NCBI GenBank assembly: GCA_000697335.1
Contig: JNEM01014447.1
Coordinates: 1-21,351 of the forward strand
From: Conidiobolus incongruus B7586
Lineage: Eukaryota; Entomophthoromycota; Entomophthoromycetes; Entomophthorales; Conidiobolaceae
DNA: 21,351 nucleotides
Direction of reading: 5' to 3'
The first letter of the stretch is position 1; each line of letters begins with the position of its first letter. A model generated the notes under the pieces. The model was not told the origin of the DNA. It saw only the letters and a list, made by a program, of their open reading frames with translations, and made no database searches. Positions 11,872 to 21,351 of this stretch are shown here, piece after piece. Both the position numbers and the translations under genes were made by a program.

Positions 11872-13150
11872 TAACAAACCCTAATTAAATTCCTTAATCA
11901 AATATACTAAAACCACAAGCAAGCCATTCCCTTCCCAATTATCAACGTTCTATTATCATTCCATATAGTCAAAGAGCATTAATTAATAATTGAGTGTTGT
12001 TTTTATATTTAAAATGATGATTCAAATAATTTATTTGAAATTTTACAAAAACAAAATACATCATTCATAATTATTAATCGAACTCTAATTTATTTAAAAA
12101 CTGAGTCAATTATCTTTTTTAAAAGTTTTTCCAAGTAAATAATTGTGAGTAATTTAATCTCTAACAAATCAAGCTAATACCTTTCAAATATAAATACCGA
12201 AAATAATTACTATTTCAGTCTTGTGGAGACTAGTTATTCATATTCAATTTATCAATTTTTTTGAGATTTTTATTTGAATTTCAGAATAGTATACAAAATC
12301 ATATTCAATACAATATATGGGCTAAAAATTTTAATATTTTTGGGAAATAAGATTTTTACCAAAATTGATGTAATAAATTAGTTAAAAACTCAAAAACAGT
12401 TAGAGTATGCTGTTTAACTACAATTTTGAAATATAGATAATGTACTTTGAAGTAAATATTAAAATTACTATATAATTTATATTTCAACATTATAAATATA
12501 ATATATCTAATATTTAATTATATACACTTATTATTTTTATTACAATAAAAAAATAAAGAATATCACTGAAAATATATTGCGAAAGCTTATATAAACTATA
12601 AATTAATATATACAATGTGAAATGAATTTGAAAAATTTTAAATTTTAAAATATTTTTTTATGAAAAATGAAGTATTATATTTTTAAAACTGTAATCAATT
12701 TGAAAGTAAGGCACTTTTTCTCATTATAACAATAGAATGATGCAAAGCTTAAATAAATCATTTATATATTACACTAAAATATATATTTAAAAATCTCAGT
12801 CAAGTAATAATTGAAATGAATTATTAAGTATTCATTCAATATATTGCAGTGAAATTTATCTATGATATTTTAAAAGCTTGCGCAATTAGATATTATTATA
12901 AAAACAAAATATAATTCATTCTTGCACAATAATGAGCCATAAATTTGTCATAATTAATCAATATTTAAGCGAGCCTATAATTTCTATTCAATTAAACTTG
13001 AAATGAAATTGGAATAAACTATAAAGTTTAAAAATATAACAGCATTTAAAATATTACCAATATTATGCAATACTAATAGTGTTATTTGCATTGTGTTTTC
13101 AATCTTACTTTGAAATATTATTCAAGCGAATAGAAAAATTAAAAATATAT
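11872..13150. other. AT-rich spacer without a recognised gene
   Basis: The first 120 bases or so are CA-rich and only moderately AT-rich. The rest is very AT-rich with no coding frame, ending at the presumed 3' end region of MFS copy C. Confidence 0.55.
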
Positions 13151-13189
13151 TTTATTCATGTATAAAATAATAGTTTAAAACATTTTATT
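13151..13189 (-). terminator. Candidate polyadenylation signals of MFS copy C
   Basis: Two AATAAA hexamers on the minus strand, at 13189-13184 and 13156-13151, lie 9-14 and 42-47 bases after the stop codon of copy C. The second is at the more usual distance. In DNA this AT-rich such hexamers are common, so the call rests mainly on position. Confidence 0.35.
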
Positions 13190-13197
13190 TGATATAT

Positions 13198-14496
13198 TTA
13201 TACTTTAACAAAAAATTTAGTGTTAGATTGATATTTCAGCCATAATAAAAATACGCAAGATGCGAAATAGCACCCAAAGCAATACAACTGAACAGGAAGG
13301 TAATTAGTATAGTCGCCATAGGTATAACTTCTCATTATTTCTGTTGCAATTAAAGAACCAAACATGTATCCAGGTGTTGCACTCGCATAATATGGTCCAT
13401 TCACTTGACTTAATTTTTCAAACCCAAAAATCTGCGGCATAATAAGTGCTGAAATAGTCAATAAAGCACCAGCACAGATCCCATATATAATTGCAAAAAT
13501 AATGAGAACCGGAGCTGTTGTAGCGAAATTCCAAATCAATACAAATGAGAGTGAAGCAACAATATGGCTAACAAGGAGTGTATTGACATTGCCAAACATA
13601 TCTGCAACTTTACCCATAGCAACACGTCCAATAGCTGATGCGCCATTCATAATACCGACAATCGCACTAGCAGTTGAAGGTGAAATCCCATGATAACCAC
13701 AATACAAAGGCATAACAAAGAAAGGGACCCAGTATATAAAACACGAAGTAAAATTCATACACCATAAAGCAATAAATTTGTGATTTTTGAAAATTTCAGT
13801 ATCAAAATATTTCTTAGGTCTATTGAAAGTCATTCTAGGTTTGAATATAATCACTCCTAAGGGTACTATGATAAAACCGAGGATTGCATTTACTCGAAGG
13901 GCCCATCTAACTCCAATTGCGTCAATTAAGGCTTGACAGATGGGAGATAGGACTAACCCACCTAACCCGGATCCAGCAGATGTTATCCCAACCGCAATCC
14001 CACGATGTTTCTCAAACCATTGAGGGACTATACTCACTACAGGAATAAAGCAAAGAGAAACAGCAGTCCCCATTAAAAGTCCTTGACCTACAAGTAGGTG
14101 CCATAACTGAGTTGCAAATGATGCAAGAAGCAATCCACAACCAAATAGTATACCACCAACTGCTAAGTTGACCCGATGGCCGGCGCGTGCAAAAAGAATA
14201 CCTGAAGGTATACAAAAAAGAGATGCTAGTCCAGCGCCAATGCCACCAATAAACGATAGGATGGACTCCGACTCATTGTTAAACTCATATTTGATATAAG
14301 TGTAAAGGTAAAGACCATAAATTGATATACTACCGAAAATAATGAAGAGGATCAAAAGCCCTATTAATGCTATTATCCAAGCAAAAAAGCCATCAACACG
14401 ATGTTGATTGGAGGTTTCATTTGCATTAGATATGCTTGAAGCCTTTTCCAATGATTCTAAATTCTTTTCTGCTACTTGACTATTTGTGTCATTCAT
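13198..14496 (-). CDS. MFS transporter copy C, monocarboxylate-porter-like (intact)
   Basis: This intronless gene encodes 432 residues, predicted to be a 12-helix membrane porter of the MCT/MCH-like MFS branch. Known members move monocarboxylates or other small solutes; the substrate here cannot be told. A hydrophilic N-terminus of about 34 residues leads to VDGFFAW (34-40), a variant of the Asp-Gly motif before helix 1. PSGILFARAG (97-106) corresponds to the helix 2-3 loop, PQWFEKHRGIAVGI (158-171) and SAGSGLGG (173-180) to helices 4-5, then a central loop at 218-240, GASAIGR (285-291), GKVADMFG (295-302) and a conserved LSQVNGPYY (362-370). The ATG at 14496 is chosen because it aligns with copies A and B and lies about 50 bases below a TATA box; an upstream in-frame GTG at 14523 is unlikely. 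It is the only unbroken one of four related copies. All its Trp codons are TGG, so the standard code applies. Confidence 0.93.
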   Translation of the reverse strand: MNDTNSQVAEKNLESLEKASSISNANETSNQHRVDGFFAWIIALIGLLILFIIFGSISIYGLYLYTYIKYEFNNESESILSFIGGIGAGLASLFCIPSGILFARAGHRVNLAVGGILFGCGLLLASFATQLWHLLVGQGLLMGTAVSLCFIPVVSIVPQWFEKHRGIAVGITSAGSGLGGLVLSPICQALIDAIGVRWALRVNAILGFIIVPLGVIIFKPRMTFNRPKKYFDTEIFKNHKFIALWCMNFTSCFIYWVPFFVMPLYCGYHGISPSTASAIVGIMNGASAIGRVAMGKVADMFGNVNTLLVSHIVASLSFVLIWNFATTAPVLIIFAIIYGICAGALLTISALIMPQIFGFEKLSQVNGPYYASATPGYMFGSLIATEIMRSYTYGDYTNYLPVQLYCFGCYFASCVFLLWLKYQSNTKFFVKV

Positions 14497-14543
14497 ATCT
14501 TTAATCTCGTTTCTTGATAGCACACAAATAATAAAAATATCAG

Positions 14544-14552
14544 CTTTTTATA
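14544..14552 (-). promoter_or_regulatory. TATA box of MFS copy C
   Basis: The minus strand carries TATAAAAAG, 48-56 bases before the ATG at 14496. Transcription starting about 30 bases below it would begin near 14515, leaving a short leader that contains the ATG but excludes the GTG at 14523 as a start. Confidence 0.5.
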
Positions 14553-14559
14553 ATTATAT

Positions 14560-16300
14560 TTCAAATTCCCATGGTTAAAATAGTAGTACAAATACACATT
14601 TTCAATCTCATTGATTTTTTCTCGGAACTGGATTAATTTACCCACAACTTAAAATTTTAACTAAATTTACTAATTATTCCGAACTCCTTCACTCAATTAA
14701 AACTGAATTACAGGTTAAAAAACAAGAATGATGATTGGTTAAATAAAATAATATTTTAATTATTTTAAATAATAATAGATTTGGAATGTTTAAAATCATT
14801 AAATTTATTAATATTTATTTAAACAAACATTTATTTATAAATAACGAATTCTATCTATATAGATACATATCAGTTTGCTCTTTATTATTCTTTAGTTTGA
14901 TATGTGTATATTTTATGTATAATTACTGAATATATTTCAAAGAGAGTGGTCAATGATAGATAGTAATGTCGCAAGTGGATATAGGTACTAGTCGAGTTCT
15001 CCATTTACACAATTTAACGCCGCACTAGTTTGACTAAGAATGTGTATCACTAAAAATTGGCTCAAACTATATTTGAGTTATTATATTTTGAAATATTCTC
15101 TAAAGAGACATAAATTCATCACTTTTAATTCTATAGTCAATTAATAGTTTCAAATAATATTTAATTATCAACCTAATATTTGATTTTTTTAAATTATTTA
15201 ATTCAAGGATTCGAATGTTAAATTTCATGTTTATTAAAAAATAGAATGATCATAAGATCAAAGTATACATATTTAAATTGTGAAATCAATATAATATTCC
15301 AACAAAGCGCCATAATTAATAATATAGATTTCACTAAATAATATTACTGATATAAGTATTATTAAATTATAGATAAACGGAACAAGAAATTGAAATTTAT
15401 AAACTAACACCCATCTCACGGAACAAGTTATATCAAGGGTTAAAATTAAATTTTATTTAATAAAAATTCACGATTTAATGACTATAAAATTTTCATAAAA
15501 ATTTTAAAAATAATATGATAAACATTTTATAATGTATTCCTCTAAAAATTTAAATGTAGTTGTTTGTATAACATATTACTTAGATATCTCTTTTTTATTA
15601 TGCCCTTTGGGTTTATAATAAGAATAATATATTTTGAATGTATTAATGTCCCATTTGAGACTTAAATTTTTATTGATAATTTTGGAAAATAAGTCTGTGG
15701 ATTATTCAAATTGATCAATTAACTGGATACTTGTACGTTTTTATAAATGCTCCAAAGCTAATTTATTCTTAATGAAGCAATTGTAATAGATACAATGTAC
15801 TAATGATTTTTATATTAATCAATAGTTATATACTCTGATATAATACAAATTAATAACCATTTAGATAACTGATGTATACAACCTTATCTCCCATTAACTC
15901 ACCAATGATAAAAATAGAACATAAATAATATTACATGGGATATAAGGCTTTCAAAGTATTTACTTCTGCAGCTTGAATTGGTTAAAAAAATTTCAATAAA
16001 TCAATATCATCACAAGTAAAATTATGCCACTCAATAATGTTCATCATATTTCTATACATTTATAATAGGAGTTTAAATTTGTCAAATTTGGGTTATACTA
16101 GAATTTTCAAATAGTTTACATGTGATATAAATTTAAATAGATGGTTCTGAATAATGATCCTAAAAATCTTATGCTTAATAATCATTAGCTGATCATATTA
16201 TTTTTTATTGTTTCATATTTCTCCAAAAAATTTTATAAATCGAGTTTAATAACTTTTATGAGACAGGAGCTTCTACTTATACTAAATATTTTTACTTCAA
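14560..16300. other. AT-rich spacer without a supported gene
   Basis: Mostly very AT-rich. A slightly less AT-rich patch at about 14940-15060 has no recognisable content. A short protein-like minus-strand stretch at 16047-15935, open apart from one stop, is too short and isolated to call a gene. Confidence 0.5.
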
Positions 16301-16302
16301 TC

Positions 16303-16520
16303 CAATGCAATGAACATTTTTCCCTCGCAAACACATTCACTTACTCTTCTTTAGTTGATTGGCGATTTATTAAGCTATCGTATTAACTTTGAAATTACTT
16401 TATCCGATATACATTATAGAGACGCGGAATTTGGATGCTTCATACCAAGATCAGCCCGACCTGGGTCCTCCCCACTATTTGGCAGAGTCTAAAACCCTCT
16501 TACAACATATCTCATACTCA
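16303..16520 (-). repeat. Conserved unclassified block, right copy (inverted)
   Basis: In reverse complement this matches the block at 8160-8385. The core at about 16458-16480 shares GGGAGGACCCAGGTCG with the left copy. Further patches match on both sides: a GTAAGAGGG-like patch before it, AATTCCGCGT and GGATAAAG after it, and TTTGCGAGGG near 16320-16330. It occupies the mirrored place in the right arm, about 1 kb beyond the 3' end of MFS copy D just as the left copy is about 1 kb beyond copy A. No gene or RNA family was recognised. Confidence 0.5.
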
Positions 16521-17440
16521 AATATCTAAGATCAACCACCATTTCTAATTCTGATCAGCGCGCTGTTTTCTCAAGAAGTATTAATATTACAGAGGTCAAA
16601 ATATAATGAAATATCACAAAACATTAATTTCATTTTAAATCTCTATTTATGAATATAATCATTATACGGATAAGTAAAAAATTTATAATTTTAATTATTT
16701 TATATAAAATTTAATTTAGTATTCAGTATTTTATAAATATAATGAAGAGTTATAATAATGTGTGGATGTATAAAATATATGATATAATTTATAATGATTT
16801 TACCTTAAAATAGTCATACTTACATCATTTCGGTTAATTTTATAATTTAAATAACATAATTGTTAATAATAAAATAATTGAATTAAATTAAAATATTTTG
16901 AGATATTTAAATTATTTTAAAATATAAAATTTAGTACAATTAAATTTTTTTAGTTATATTTTGAGTAACAATAAATTTAATATTCATAATTCAAGTTATT
17001 CACATAATAATATTCAATCAAATAGTGATTAAGAATATTAAAAACTATAAGTGTAAGAGGAAATATACTTTGAAACCTTGAATATAGAATCACCAGTGGT
17101 AAACTTATTCTAACTAAAAAGATATAGGAAATTAATGAGTATAATTACAAAAGGTGAAAATAGTTTATTGTAAATTAAGTTACTGAAATAAAGTAAATAT
17201 TTCATGTTTGCCATAATTCCATGATATCTGTAAGTGCTATATGAAAACTTAAATATAAAAATAAATTGAGATAGAAATTATTGACTTGCTTATGATAACC
17301 CTATATTAAATACTATTGTGGCCTTTTATAATAAAAGTAAGTATCTTTCAAAAAGTAACAGAATCAACCAGTTTATGAAAGAGGTAACTCCCAAAGTGAC
17401 TTCTCAATTTAGTTTGGTGATTTTAATTTCTTAAGTGATT
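16521..17440. other. AT-rich spacer without a recognised gene
   Basis: No coding frame, RNA gene or element was recognised between the conserved block and the end of MFS copy D. Confidence 0.5.
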
Positions 17441-17449
17441 GGCAAGATT

Positions 17450-18781
17450 ATTCCCTATCACACTTATGCCTTCGCTGTGAATTTAATATTAATTGAAAAT
17501 TGAGCCAAAAAAATAGAAATGATACAAAATATTATCCAAAAAATACAATTGAAGAAGAATATATTTGATATGAGTGCCAACAGTTACTTTTAATGACGTA
17601 TGTTCCTATTGATGGACCAGAAATATACTTAGGTATAGAGCGAATATAATATGACCCGGTAATTTGAGCCAATTTATAAAATATAAATAAATGTAGTGCA
17701 ATAAATTCTGAGTTGGAAAGTAAGCATATGAAATTCTCCATATATAATTGCAAATATGGTCAAGGTCCATGTTTTGTGGGCAAAATTTCAAATCACTACA
17801 AAAGTAAAAGCTGAAACTAGATGATATCTAAACGGAGTATTCAAATTTCCAAAGCGATATGCTAATTGGCAAATTACAACGCTTACAACAACGGAAACTA
17901 CTTTTTATAATAATGAGAATAATGTTGCTAATAAAAGACAGAAATATTATAGTGCTTACAATATATGGAAATCGTGAAAAATAAAACCGAATTATCGAAG
18001 CATGCTGCCAACTTAATACATAGCAATAAATTTTCTATTTTGCAAAATTTTTCACAAAATTATCTTTTAGCTCTAATGTTCAATCTTGGTTTAAAAATTA
18101 ATTCATTAACATAAAATACAGCTAGCTCTGTAATTGTGTTAACTCGAATTGCTCATCTTACACCAATGGCCTCAATAATAGCTTGAACAGCCATAAGCAA
18201 AACTAAACCTACTACTCCTGAGCCAGAGGCTGCTAATCACATTTCAACTTCACGATACTTACCGAACCATGAAGAAATATAATTAAAACTGGAATGAAAC
18301 AACATCTAGAAGCAATACCAGAAAATAATTCTTATCCTAAGGATGATTTACATGATTTTGTTGTCAATGAAATAAGGAGCAATTCGTCACCAAAAATACA
18401 TCAACAGTCAATAGGTTCACAAGGGGACCAGCGCTAGCAACAAAATACATGAAAGAGGTGAAAAGAGCGGTGCAATTCCCAAATCTATACCACCAATTAA
18501 GGCGATAATAGTGTTCGGTTCGTTAGTGGAATTATCTATTGATAAGCATTAAAGTAGAACATTATAAATAGCTGAACCGCCAAATATCGTAAAATTGATA
18601 GCAAATCCGGTGAACACGCTCAAAAAAGTGTATAACGAATCAACTAAATGCTCGCCTTAATTCATTGAAGAATTTGATATACTGGAATTTGGAACTGAAT
18701 CCAAATTGTTTAGATTCTGGGGATCTTTTTTATATATTCTTCGGTATATCATAACTAGTTATTTTTACCAATTTGCTCCAT
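17450..18781 (-). pseudogene. MFS transporter copy D, heavily decayed
   Basis: The minus strand shows all parts of the copy C transporter in order, with stops and frameshifts throughout. Near the start, NSSISNSS matches the N-terminal tail of C. Then follow the first helix region (LVDSLYTF and FTIFGGSAIYN, about 18650-18560), a helix 3-4 region, SSWFGKYREVEM and AASGSGVVGLVL (about 18275-18205), VQAIIEAIGVR followed by a TGA for Trp and AIRVN (about 18195-18145), and the C-terminal AQITGSYY region (about 17670) to a tail near 17480-17450. The ATG at 18781 is the best placed start but the first codons are not in register with the rest. It is the mirror partner of copy A in the inverted duplication and is more decayed than A or B. 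No protein is expected. Confidence 0.8.
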
Positions 18782-18831
18782 CACCTTAGCTTTATCTATT
18801 AAATTCTTACCTTAACAGTAACAGAGATACA

Positions 18832-18841
18832 TTTTTATATA
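18832..18841 (-). promoter_or_regulatory. TATA box of MFS copy D
   Basis: TATATAAAAA on the minus strand lies 51-60 bases before the presumed start of copy D, matching the placement in copies A and C. It is a leftover of the shared promoter, now in front of a dead gene. Confidence 0.4.
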
Positions 18842-19565
18842 GTGTAGAACAATGTTCCCATCGATCTATTAATTTTTTGTAACAGGAGTTAGGTTTACTA
18901 ATATTCATAAATTGAAACAATTTGAGAGAATAATTCCTAAACTTATTATAACTGATTATTAATATATTTTTGATAATTTATATATCAATATTTAATATCT
19001 CATTGATATTATAGTAATTAATATTTAATTTACAAAATTTTAACTTTTTTTAAATCAATTAATCAAGTTTTAAAAAAAATTATAATTAATAGTAAACATA
19101 AAATATTATTGAAAAATATTTATTATACTATATAATAGTCCAGGTTTTAATCAATATAATAATTATAATTATACAAATATTATTTTATATAATTAATATA
19201 TTTTTAATTACATTTGGGTTAATCTTAAATTCAACTTTATTTAATTAATAAGTACTAATAATAAAGACAATATATTTTTAAGGGATTAGAATTATTCTTT
19301 ATTTACTATATTGAAAAATTCTTATAACTATAATTGATAATCTATAACCTAAATATGATATCTATATTAACTGTTTCATCTTATACTGAAGACAGACATT
19401 ATATAATGAATAGTGTTATTGATATAAATTATCAAAATTCAATTAACTATATTTTGTTTAATAGTATTTAGATAAGTCACAATATATATTATTAACTTTT
19501 TATCTAAAAAAATATCAGTTCAAATAATTTAATTTTATAGTTATTATTACCTTGAATTTGAAATA

Positions 19566-20839
19566 ATGGGAAATTTTTTAATTTCTGATTTTTCAAACAT
19601 ATTATTAGTTTGAAATAAATAAATATATACAAAGTTAATAGGAAATTATATATTTTTAATATATATATATATATATTAGTTTTTTTGATTAAAAAATTAA
19701 CTTTTTAAAATTGGTTGTTTAATTTAATCATGTTTAAACCAAATAGTAATCATCAAAAGTTTTTTATTTTGGTATTAATAAAATTTAACCATAAACCCTC
19801 TAAAATTATTTAAAATTTATAAACAGCTTTTAATAATAAAGTATTATTTAAATCAACAATTTATTGCTAGGTAAATTACTTTAAAGCTAAAAGAGAAACT
19901 ATTCAAAACCTGTTAAAATCTAAAAAACTAACTTCAACTGTTATTCTTTTAATTGTAAATAGAGTGAAAAAATATATTGAAAAGTATCTTTTTATTTCAG
20001 CTAAAGAATTATCTAAGTACTTTAATATTAGTTTTATAAGTATTTTATATATTTTAAAGTTTAAACTAAAATTAATAAATAAAAATGTAAAATAGATACC
20101 TTATAATTTAACTAAAGCTTAAAAAAAAGCTAAAGTAGCTATTATTAAATAAAACCTATTGAAATATTACTAGAAGCTTAAACTTTTACAGTGAATAATT
20201 ATAATTGATGAATCTTAGATCTTTATATATAATCCTTTATTAAAGTACAAATCAAGATGCTAGATTAAGTTAAATCAACCTCCTCTACAAATCCCTTTAA
20301 ATAAATATTTTGTTAATAAGCAAATGTTAATTATTATAATAGATTATAATAGTATATGTTATTCTTATTTAATTCCTAAAGGAAAATTAATTAATAGTAA
20401 ATTATATATTGTTTTTTTAAATAAAAGTATTTTTAATTAGTGTTCTCAATATAATTTAAGAAGACTTATTATTTTGCATGATAATTGTAAAATATATAAA
20501 TCTAAAGTTATAAAAAACTCTCTAATTAAAAATAACTAGAAAAAACTACTAAATCTAGTATATTCCCTTGATTATAACCTATGTAATTATAATTGCTTTA
20601 GGTAATTAAAAAACCAGCTTACAGAAAAGAAAATTTCTATAGGAAAATTTAATTGGTTTGTGAAACATTAAATTTTAGTCTTTAATAAAAAGAACTATTT
20701 TTTAAGTGTTAGAAGTTTGCTAAAAGTATAGCAAAAAGTTATTAATAATAAAAGAAACTATTAAATTTATATTATATATTTATTTTTATATATTATATAT
20801 TCAAATGTTTATTTATTTTTAATTGCAAAAAATTCCCAT
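19566..20839 (+). mobile_element. Decayed mariner DNA transposon, copy 2, with ends and TA duplication
   Basis: The element is about 1274 bases, a normal mariner length. Its ends are inverted repeats beginning ATGGGAAATTTTTT on the left and ATGGGAATTTTTT on the other strand at the right, bounded by TA at 19564-19565 and 20840-20841, the known mariner target duplication. A transposase relic runs in one main frame from about 19880 to 20690. Catalytic landmarks are Asp in IIDES (20207-20209) and Asp in LHDN (20480-20482). The third catalytic position, exactly 34 residues further (20585-20587), reads Asn. That spacing is the DD34D pattern of mariner proper, rather than Tc1 (DD34E) or pogo. Many stops sit where Trp or Gln is expected, including directly after IDES. 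It cannot make active enzyme. Confidence 0.85.
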
Positions 20840-20841
20840 TA

Positions 20842-21351
20842 TTAAAAATACAGAGTAATATTAATTTAAATAATACCAAATATATTTTATAATAAAGATA
20901 TATATTTTAGATATACTCTATATAATTAATTGATTAATAAATTCAAATTATAATATAGTTTAAAATTAGTATTATTTATTGTTTATTAAATCTAATTATC
21001 AAATTCATTATATTTTACAATATTTTTTTTAAAAATATTTAAAATTAATATATCTTGAGAATTAAATATCCAATATATGATATATTAATATGAATATATT
21101 TATAAATTTAATATAAATAAACAAATTTTAGAAATTGATTTTATATATAAAATATATATCCAAAATATAAAATTATTTATAATATTTTATTATGCTATTC
21201 AATCCAATATTTAATTTTTTAACTATTTTAATATTTTAATATATTTAGTAAATAACTTAGTTTCATATTCTATTAACCTTCAATTTTGACAGTAATTTTA
21301 ATGATAATAATTTAAATTTTATTAAAATATAATTATATTTGTAAAAAAATT
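20842..21351. other. AT-rich flank without a recognised gene
   Basis: The last 500 bases are almost pure A and T, with no coding frame and no recognised element. Confidence 0.5.

Larger units (their letters stand above)
16303..20839 (-). repeat. Right arm of the large imperfect inverted duplication
   Basis: Read on the minus strand from 20839 down, this arm has mariner copy 2, an AT-rich linker, MFS copy D with a TATA box, a spacer of about 1 kb and the conserved block, which is the order of the left arm. The linker is about 0.72 kb from mariner to the TATA box here against about 1.09 kb on the left, so indels have accumulated. The segment 18850-19563 has no gene; its outer half aligns with the left linker. 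Confidence 0.6.

Noticed and set aside
13502-14215. Plus-strand frame at 13502-13693 and alternative minus-strand frame at 14012-14215
   Set aside because: Both overlap the intact transporter in other frames. A similar antisense frame over copy A (6695-6946) is explained in the same way.
13198-14523. Longer 441-residue version of copy C starting at 14523
   Set aside because: The first codon is GTG. The ATG at 14496 aligns with the starts of copies A and B and fits the TATA box.
15540-16047. Minus-strand receptor-like relic (short protein-like start at 16047 and an Asn-Pro patch near 15600)
   Set aside because: The pieces are short, separated by sequence with no consistent frame, and cannot be aligned to the left-arm membrane relic.

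Overview
The window looks like a gene-poor, extremely AT-rich piece of a fungal chromosome. The evidence is an intronless transporter of the fungal monocarboxylate-porter-like (MCT/MCH) branch of the major facilitator superfamily (MFS), TATA boxes about 50-70 bp upstream of start codons, a decayed chromodomain-bearing Ty3/gypsy element, and transposons decayed by C-to-T/G-to-A changes as in fungal repeat-induced point mutation (RIP). The lineage cannot be fixed from sequence alone; an AT-rich early-diverging fungus is a reasonable guess only.

Layout. 1-3.1 kb: pol part of an old, broken Ty3/gypsy chromovirus running off the left edge. 3.49-4.74 kb: decayed mariner transposon on the minus strand. 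5.83-7.17 kb: MFS copy A (plus), full length but with two in-frame stops. 8.16-8.39 kb: relatively GC-rich unclassified conserved block, followed by a possible membrane-protein relic. 9.71-10.87 kb: MFS copy B (minus), broken, with an internal deletion. 11.6-11.9 kb: small coding-like relic. 13.20-14.50 kb: MFS copy C (minus), intact, 432 residues, the only convincing working gene. 16.30-16.52 kb: second copy of the conserved block, inverted. 17.45-18.78 kb: MFS copy D (minus), heavily decayed. 19.57-20.84 kb: second mariner copy (plus) with recognisable inverted ends and a TA target duplication. The remainder is AT-rich sequence with no recognised gene.

The main discovery is that the two ends mirror each other. 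Reading inward from either side gives mariner, an MFS gene transcribed inward, then the conserved block. The non-coding DNA between mariner and MFS also aligns in reverse complement. I read this as an old imperfect inverted segmental duplication (arms about 3.5-8.4 kb and 16.3-20.8 kb) around a centre holding MFS copies B and C. The locus is thus a small transporter family at different stages of decay, with one survivor. I see no new defence or biosynthetic system.
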